From: Bryopsis sp. KO-2023
Taxonomy: Eukaryota > Chlorophyta > Ulvophyceae > Bryopsidales > Bryopsidaceae
Length of the DNA stretch: 64,000 bases
Direction of reading: 5' to 3'
Assembly (NCBI GenBank): GCA_030272585.1
Contig: BSYQ01000010.1
Span: 4,464,001-4,528,000 of the forward strand
The notes beneath the pieces are model-generated. The model was not told the origin of the DNA, searched no databases, and was given only the letters and a program-made list of their open reading frames with translations. The first letter of the stretch is position 1. The number at the start of each line of letters is the position of its first letter. This document shows, one piece after another, positions 57,301 to 64,000 of this stretch. The position numbers and the translations under genes are program-made.

Positions 57301-60220
57301 CCCCCCCTCAGCATGCTAGATTGCCTTCAGAAAGCATCAGTTTATCGGATGGCATTGTGGATCGCTGTGTGAGTCCAGTGGTCAGTGAATTCACGTTCAA
57401 GGATGCTGAGAATTTGAACATGGAGTTGAGGCACATGCGGGAATTCATGAATGTGGACATGGGGGCATGGACGAGGTAAAATTGTCTCGCTGTTAAAGCC
57501 CAGGGTATAGAGAATTAGAATTTGTAAGTGGATTTTATTCAAGAAAATCCAGTTGTGGATCCCGCCTCTGCCCAAGGCTTTTTAAGTCCTCGAGAATCAT
57601 ATCAAGATAGTTTTCAGCGAATGCGGCTGTTTAAAAGGTGATTTTGTCTTTGCAGTAAAATGATTGGGTTTTCTTCCCCTGCTAAGTATTATGCCCACAT
57701 GACCCGTGAGCTGAGGCCTGAAGGGGTGGACACAGCTTCATTCATCTCACACAAATTGGGAGTGGGGCACAGTTTGGTTCAAGAAATGAGAGAGCTCCTT
57801 GAACAAGACACTTTGCCACAGCGGTAAGTGGTTGTAAACTGCTCCAAGGGTTTTCCCAAGGGAATTCGAAGCTTACACTGCACTCCCCTCCTTCAGATCA
57901 GTGCTGTATTATCATGGCACACAGAGGGTTTCTTGAATCGAATGAAAGAGTGTCAAAAGACCTTCGCCATAATTTGTGGCAGGAAATTGGGTGAAACTGA
58001 CAAATCTGACATTGATTAAACAAAGGAATGCTGCAAGCAGCAATAGTTCTTATGGAGGAAAAGGGAATTGAATGGGTGATTTTGATGTTAGGTCCAGACA
58101 GCTGTCCGCTGCTGATTCTGAATGGAGTGCTCATGAAAACCATAACGAGTGGGGATCGACTGTTTTGAGTGCCCTGCTGGAATGTGGCATCAATGCTATG
58201 TTCTTCAGCAGGTAAGGAGGATGTCGATGCATCTTGGAATAGCTTGTTTTTTCTTTCTTTTTTTTATAATTAGCTTTTTCACATTTGTTGCATATCAAGG
58301 TTGAAGCGTATTACTCAAGCAATTTCGACCACGAAAAACTGGAAATTTGAGTTTTCTGGTATTCACCCCCAAGAGAATGCACGTTTTTTGACAGGCACAA
58401 AAATACTGATGGCGCATTTCTTAAGTTTGATGAAATAATTCCAAGGCACTGTTTCTTCTGTACATGAGCGTTAATAACCATGAGGGCAGTCGATACAAAT
58501 GCAATTTTTTTATGCAAGTATATTCTCAGTCCCTCTGCTTTTTGAAACCAGCATGGTGTCCATGTAATGTGAAACCAATTTCTGAAAAACAAGTAACATA
58601 GGATTTTTTTTGAATTGATGTATTTCAATTTTCCACAGGAGCCCTGCAAGTTTTGACTCCATATCTGATTACTACAACTACTTGGGTGACATGCTCCGGT
58701 CAGAGGGGGTCCAGATTGACTGTGTTGCTCCAGTTTTGGAAAAACGATTGGGGGTGGAGCATCCAATGATGAGTGCCTTGTGCAGTCGGGCATCGGGAAA
58801 TTTTGGGATCACAGAAGGTATGGCTCAAATTCTATTTCTCTGAAAATCAATTGGAGCTATTTATTCTGCATTTTTTTTTAACGAAGGGATGGAGTGTGAT
58901 GTGTATGGAGGACATGGGGAGCTGCTTTCTTTACTGATTCGACTATTTTTTTTTTCTTTGAATTTTGCTTGCATACAAATTATGCTCAATGAACAAAGTA
59001 GGCTTTCTTTTGAAAATCTTGTTTTGGAAAAACCTAAGAGAACTGGACCGTGATCAGTATGAAATTTCCTTGATTTATTTAAACATTTTATCTTTTTCAC
59101 TGGGAGGGGGGAGAGGGGGTGAGGTCCCATATTTCATTGCAATACTTTCTGGAGTCTCCATCTATCATATTCAAACACAATTTTTTTTCTTTTGTCTGCG
59201 TCACTCAGCTGGAGAGCTGGGCTCTCCAACATCGCCAAATTCTTACAAGTCAGACAGCCGCCAGCCAGTCATGGTGGCCTCGTCCTTATTGATAGAGGGC
59301 AGTCCTTTGCAGACGCCGAGAGATGTCCTTGCTGAGTCGCAGAAGCATTCCAGAAAATCATTCAAAAAGTTCAAATTCAAAGGCTTCGGACGGAAAAAGA
59401 AGACTCCATGGCCCACTGACAAGAACCTATCTGTTGGAGCCGATGGTAGTAGTAATTTCAAAATCTGCAAAAATGTATATTTCCCTTTTGTATGAAACTA
59501 ACTGGGGTTGGAACTGGCTGCCAATTGTTTTGCGATTCATTTGTCAAAACTTCACTTTGTCACTTTGTCTGAGTGAATTTTTGGTGGGTGTTTTTTGGTG
59601 AGATTCTTTTGGGGCTGAAGAAGCAAGAATCATGGGGCGGCTAATCGCATGGATTTTTGGCTGTTTTGAAAGAGGAACTCAGACTTGATCGTGTGGTCAT
59701 CGTCGAAGGAGGTCCTAACAAGAGCCTTGACGACCCCCCACGCAACTTCCGCCTGGTCCATGCGTCACCCCCCGCCGAGAAACGCAAGCGAAAATCGCTC
59801 AATTCCAAAGCACTGAGTCTGATGCGAGGATTGGGCCAGCGAATCCTGAGAAAGAGGGAGGGCCGATCGAGAAACGTGACGGGTCACATGGCGGGGATCA
59901 AAGACGCTTCTCCCTTCGTGGCGGGGCGAAACGGCAGGAGGAAAGCCATCGACGGAAACGATCGGAGCAATCTCACCGTGGTTCGCCCCATGAATTTCAG
60001 CTCGATGGACGATTCGGAGTTTCATTCCGCCACGAGGCAGGTGCCGGTTCCTGTCAGGGCGAGCGCGGATGCTAACGAAAGCGTCATAATGAGATTGCAG
60101 GAGGCAGTCAGGGAAAACGCGGATGACCCTCCGTGGCGAGGTCCGTCCGTCTCCAGGGGCCCTTCGCCTGACGAACCCATGAGGACGACGCTGGAATTGA
60201 GGGAATCCTATGATGCTTGA
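51389..60220 (+). CDS. Large unknown, mostly disordered protein
   Basis: A gene of about 16 exons that I cannot place in a family. Exons supported by phase include 52529-52645, 52870-53179, 53464-54055, 54318-54424, 54741-55102, 55318-55663 and 55979-56283. Others lie near 56490-56550, 56720-56880, 57157-57475, 57660-57823, 58093-58212, 58640-58820, 59210-59450 and 59670-60220. The product exceeds 1300 residues and is rich in Ser, Pro, Glu and Arg, with repeated RRxS-type and SP/TP sites that look like phosphorylation targets. Ordered-looking parts are few: ISDYYNYLGDMLRSEGVQI, HPMMSALCSRASGNFGITE, and a basic patch KSFKKFKFKGFGRKKKTPW. The start is uncertain: 51389-51495 has an ATG and a strong donor, but I could not connect its phase to 52529, so an exon is missing or these are 5' UTR exons. 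Confidence 0.75.
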
Positions 60221-62259
60221 GGTTTGGTTTTGGTTTGGTTTTTCACAGGCTGCAGCACCCTCCAGGGAATTCATCATCCATTCATGTCATTTTGACTGCT
60301 GGGACATCGATTTTTTGAAAGAAAAAAAAATCACAGCATTCATGTCATTTTGACCGCTGGGACATCGATTTCTTTTAAAGAAAAAAAAAATCACAGGTGA
60401 TTGGTTACTGATCGGTTGAGTTAAGGTTGGTTTGTTTTTGTTTTTTTTTTGGGGGGGGGATCGATGAAATGATTATGATTTATGCAACGTATTCGAGTCC
60501 TTTTATTGTGTTTGGCTTTTAAGGGTGTTGTGATGGGGAAAGTGGGGAAAAAAAGCAAAAAAAAACCAAAACAGTTAGGAGACGATATCGAGGAGATTGA
60601 GTTAGGGAGATGTTTTGTGCATTAAGTAATTTGTTGGAAGATGTGCATTTGAATTGTTAAGCTGTTTTGAAAAGGGAAAAAAAAAAGATGGAGTTAATAT
60701 AAATTATGGGTATTTTTGCACGTCTTTGTTATGTTGGTGGTTCGAAAAAGAAAAGAAAAGAAAAACAGTGATTCCAGTGATATATACATACATATACATA
60801 TATTTGCGAGGGAGATGAATAAGGATTGGTATTTGGATGGGTTTTCTGCCAATTTTTCTCTTTCCTTGCGATTGGATTATGATCCATTTCTTAGAAGGGT
60901 TGCCGTGAACGGGGCTATTCCACGACAAACCCGAATAAATCCTGCATGGAATTCAATATAATACCTGGTTGACGAACATATATGCTTGGGCGAATAGCCA
61001 AGAAAAAAAAAACAAATCAAAGGAGCTGAAAAGAAAGAAAAAAAAAAGAAAAAAAAAGAGAGAAAATTCAACACGAGGTGGCCTTGCTTGTCAACATAAC
61101 CTGATATCGATGAAGGGGCTGGGCTGTGTAGGGGTTATTTTGTTGATGAATTTCTGGACGATTGTTTGTTTGTTTTTTCTTCTTTTGTCGGGCAAGCTTT
61201 TTTATGGTCCAAAAGAAAGAAAATAAAGTCCGTTTTTCTTTTTTTTTGTTATGTTTAGATTTCATGTGGTGGGGAGATTCACTCTTTTGTCGATAGAAGG
61301 AAGAAAGAAAAAAAGGGGGAATTCAATTTTGTCTGAAAAAAACAGCACAAAAAATCATGTGTGTGTGGACATGTATTTTTCTTTTTTTCGGGATCCGGTA
61401 TTGATGGGCCCCTGCACTCGGAAAAAAAAGGAAAAGAAGGAATCCACAGTTCAGTAGTTTCCTGGGGAAATGAAAAACAAATAACAGGCAGAGTTGCTGT
61501 TTTTTTGGTTGCCTTGGTGTCAAGTGGGATGCCGGAAGAAAGAAAGAAGAAAAAGAAAGGATTTTTTACTCCAATCTATTGATGCTTTTGCCATCAGGAA
61601 GGTTTGTATAGTTTGTGAATGATGTAGTCGGTGTAAACACCTTCAACAAGAAAAGGACTGCACAATCTGCTCGTCTCAATCGATTGCTTCTCTTGTCCGG
61701 GGTATTTTATTTCACTTTTTCCATTTTAATTGGGTTTTATCCAAACTATTTGGAACTTTTTGCAGCTGAGGGGAAAGACTTTCAGCATTTTGCAACTCAT
61801 TGCTTGCAGTTCTTACTAGGTCATGAATTTGTGGACTTCAGTTTAGCCAAAGATGGCAGTGAAATCACCAATAAACAACTCGCCCAAAGAAGACTTGGGT
61901 TTTACAGACCAAACGTCATTCGATGAATATTTTCCAAACACTAAAAGATGCTTCACATCCTGTTCTGTTATTCCCTCTTATAAATGTAATCCTCAAAAAA
62001 AATAAAATAAATTCACTGAACTCAGTAGAAAATAATGACCTCCCCATCGAAAAAAAAACAATCGTTGAAGAAATTTACCATACTTATTTGTTCCATCAAA
62101 AAAGCAAAAATTGTTGAGAAACTTGCTGTTGAGGAAGACTCAGCATGTGTGGATAAAGTTCATCCATATCCTCAACCGACTAAAATCAAAGACATCTAAA
62201 ACACTTTTTCTTTTCGAGGACTTTAAGCGATTGCTCATCTTCAGAACAAATCAAAGCAA
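60221..62259. other. 3' UTR and AT-rich intergenic stretch
   Basis: It lies between convergent genes. It starts with a 58-60 bp tandem duplication (60279-60396). Poly-A and poly-G tracts and TATATACATA repeats follow. An open frame at 61615-61926 (GKDFQHFATHCLQFLLGH) has some coding look but no start or splice context and was not called. Confidence 0.5.
60279..60396 (+). repeat. Two-unit tandem duplication in the 3' UTR
   Basis: Unit 1 (60279-60336) and unit 2 (60337-60396) both begin CATTCATGTCATTTTGA and end in a poly-A tract followed by ATCACAG. They differ by a few bases, for example ACTGCTGG against ACCGCTGG. The duplication lies about 60 bp past the stop codon of the large unknown gene. 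Confidence 0.85.
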
Positions 62260-63081
62260 CTAGGCCAGAATGCATGTTGCTGCCACTGCAAACATCAAAA
62301 CCCACACACAACAGCCCTGGCAATCTTTCATATATTCAAAAATTCTGGCCTTGTCTGCATGCGTTGCATTTCGGGCAAGGAACCTCGCCCGAGACGAAAC
62401 CTCACTGTTGTACAGGAAGAAGGATGGAAGCAGGAGTCCCAGCCATATTTGGACGACCATCAATACAGACAAGCACCCCTCCCTTGGCTGGAAAATGCCA
62501 GCAGCGGTGAGCGATAAAGTGGATGCAAGGTTCAAATTGAGACTGTTGAGGGCCTCTATACTTCCATCGAAAGCACTGTGTTTGCCATGGCAGCTGTCAC
62601 ACAAAAACTTGGTCCAGAAATAAAACCCTCCAAGGAAAGACATGCTGAACAGGATTTGAAATCGAAATCGGGAGGGAAATCCTAGGAAGGAGAACATGAC
62701 TGGGAAGATTGGCCCTTTCCCAAGCCTTGACAGTATTGGCCGAATCCCAGGTTCTGGGGAGGGCAAACCCGCTTCCCTGAGAATCATGTGAACGACGATA
62801 CCCCAAACTGCCGTTGCGTTCATGACGACGCGCCACCTGAGATACTTTGCAGGATATCTGGCGCACAGAAAAACCGCGAACGGTGCCAAAACCCAGCAGA
62901 GGAGCAGATGAAAGACTTTGAGGTTGCCAGTGTTGCCTTCCATTGGGGCGAGCGAAAAAACGATTCCAGCAGCATGGCCCACACCCTCCAAAGTAATTCG
63001 TGCAGCCAGACACTCTAGCGTATACTCTTTCTCCGCCGCAGGATCGACGAACTGCAACGTCAGGGGGTTCCAGAACCGCAT
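62260..63081 (-). CDS. Multi-pass membrane protein of unknown function
   Basis: An intronless 273-residue protein. The frame is open to 63171, but the first ATG is 63081 (MRFWNPLTLQFVDPAAEKEY). After this soluble N-terminus there are about six hydrophobic segments: VGHAAGIVFSLAP, VFHLLLCWVLAPFAVFLCA, MNATAVWGIVVHMIL, ILFSMSFLGGFYFW, VLMVVQIWLGLLLPSFFLY and CVWVLMFAVAATCIL. A W-N-P-x-T-L-x-F start is seen in other unknown green algal membrane proteins as I recall; this is weak recall only. Function is unknown. Confidence 0.75.
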   Translation of the reverse strand: MRFWNPLTLQFVDPAAEKEYTLECLAARITLEGVGHAAGIVFSLAPMEGNTGNLKVFHLLLCWVLAPFAVFLCARYPAKYLRWRVVMNATAVWGIVVHMILREAGLPSPEPGIRPILSRLGKGPIFPVMFSFLGFPSRFRFQILFSMSFLGGFYFWTKFLCDSCHGKHSAFDGSIEALNSLNLNLASTLSLTAAGIFQPREGCLSVLMVVQIWLGLLLPSFFLYNSEVSSRARFLARNATHADKARIFEYMKDCQGCCVWVLMFAVAATCILA

Positions 63082-63288
63082 CGGGCCTGCAGCGCACAAC
63101 TCCCACCAGCCACTACGACATTCATCCTCAACCCGCTCTCTGCGCAAACCCAAATGATGGGATGGACGCAACGCATCAATCGTATCATGTCCAGTAACCC
63201 CACAGGTTTTATTTCTTTTTCAACTTGTGGTTTGAAGGGGCAGTTTTTCATTCAATCTATCCGATTTGTTTAGTGGAAACTGGAACAG

Positions 63289-63687
63289 TTAGGTAAATAC
63301 TGGCTTTGGCATCGGCTGGTGGACACTCTTTTTAGTCATCACGGAAACGCGAGTCTCGGCGACGTCCCTGTTTCTGGCGCTTGGCGGCGTGCGGACTCTA
63401 GTGTCTGCGAGGGGGCGTTTTTTCTGGCGTTTGGGTTGATAGGTGGATGAGTCGTGGTTTTGTGGTCGTGAGGGGTGTTTTCTCTGCGGAGGTTGACGTT
63501 TCGAATACCTAGGCTGGGGTATATTAGTCGGGATCATTGTTTGTGTTAGTCGAACGGGTTTGTTTAACTGAGTTCGTGTGGAAACTATGTGCGTCCTATC
63601 AAAGCACCCATGTCTTGAGTTCGTAGCGTCGACTCGAGTTCGTTTTCGGTTCTCCTCCTCTGCTAAACTCCCTGACCGCAACCTCAT
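63289..63687 (-). CDS. Basic ORF of unclear origin
   Basis: A 132-residue frame from ATG 63687 (MRLRSGSLAEEENRKRTRVD) to a stop at 63289. It is very rich in Arg, Lys, Pro and Thr (KRQPPQRKHPSRPQNHDSS, QPKRQKKRPLADTRVR). No domain is visible. The opening M-R-L-R-S-G resembles the start of some retroelement gag proteins, but no LTR or other element part is confirmed. It could also be a disordered host protein whose 5' exon continues to the right. Confidence 0.35.
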   Translation of the reverse strand: MRLRSGSLAEEENRKRTRVDATNSRHGCFDRTHIVSTRTQLNKPVRLTQTMIPTNIPQPRYSKRQPPQRKHPSRPQNHDSSTYQPKRQKKRPLADTRVRTPPSARNRDVAETRVSVMTKKSVHQPMPKPVFT

Positions 63688-64000
63688 TCCTTTCCAACTC
63701 CCGACATTCTCATTTACGATGATGATCACCAGCAAACAACTACACAACTACCGCCACCAATCGGGGCCGCGCTCATTCGGCAATTCTGACACTTACCCAC
63801 GCTCGGGGCTGTAAAGCGAAGAAGAGAAGATGTAGAAGGGTGGTGGCCCGCTCGGCAAATACGAACAAGTCAAGTTACAGCATGCTTCGTTCTCTAACAC
63901 TCATTCGCCGAACTGTACACTGTGTGGTGATCGCCCATCGTTCACCATGCAGCTCATAACCGATTGTATTTCAACAGAAGACGAACCATGGACAAAATGA
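63688..64000. other. Right edge, unassigned
   Basis: CpG-rich sequence upstream of the basic ORF. It may be a promoter or the edge of an element that continues past the window. Nothing more can be supported. Confidence 0.4.

Noticed and set aside
61615-61926. Open frame with some coding look
   Set aside because: No start context, no splice sites and no recognisable domain; it lies in an AT-rich 3' region.

Overview
This is a nuclear window from a photosynthetic green-lineage eukaryote, most likely a streptophyte or other green alga. It holds many GT-AG introns. Its proteins are typical of that lineage: an RBP45/47-type RNA-binding protein, a plant-type Munc13 homologue, a plant-type ESSS subunit of complex I, an organellar Hsp33, an mTERF fragment, an OPR/RAP-like factor and a small protein with a plastid and possible thylakoid transit sequence. 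The species cannot be named from sequence alone. Spliced models below were built by hand from splice sites and codon phase, and uncertain junctions are marked.

Layout, left to right. 1-1507: 3' part of an RRM protein (+). 2735-4138: unknown membrane-anchored protein (+). 4139-7283: gene-poor, with a decayed dispersed repeat. 7284-9535: F-box/LRR protein (-). 10810-19323: long Munc13/MUN-like gene (-). 19897-20436: intronless plastid protein (+). 21111-23624: PDCD2 family (-). 23790-26670: RAP-like organellar RNA factor (+) with a hAT-like MITE in an intron. 26671-31847: repeat-rich, including a 5'-truncated LINE nested in an older repeat. 31848-34002: secreted lamin-tail/fasciclin protein (-). 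34779-37865: short LTR retrotransposon fossil with identical LTRs, sitting just before the start codon of an unknown gene at 37880-40243 (+). 41880-44276: partial, scrambled copy of the Munc13-like gene with an mTERF fragment inside it. 45501-48222: calpain (-). 48438-49196: complex I ESSS subunit (+). 49815-51086: Hsp33 (-). 51389-60220: large, mostly disordered, unknown protein (+). 62260-63081: multi-pass membrane protein (-). 63289-63687: basic ORF of unclear origin (-).

The genes alternate strand and fall into head-to-head pairs with short shared promoters (about 165 to 575 bp, and about 780 bp for the pair now split by the LTR element). They do not form one pathway. Several products serve organelles: the plastid protein, the RAP-like factor, Hsp33, the ESSS subunit and the mTERF fragment. 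The least ordinary parts are the mobile-element insertions with intact target-site duplications, the rearranged Munc13/mTERF duplication, the unusual fasciclin architecture and the large unknown gene. I found no CRISPR array, rRNA or convincing tRNA.
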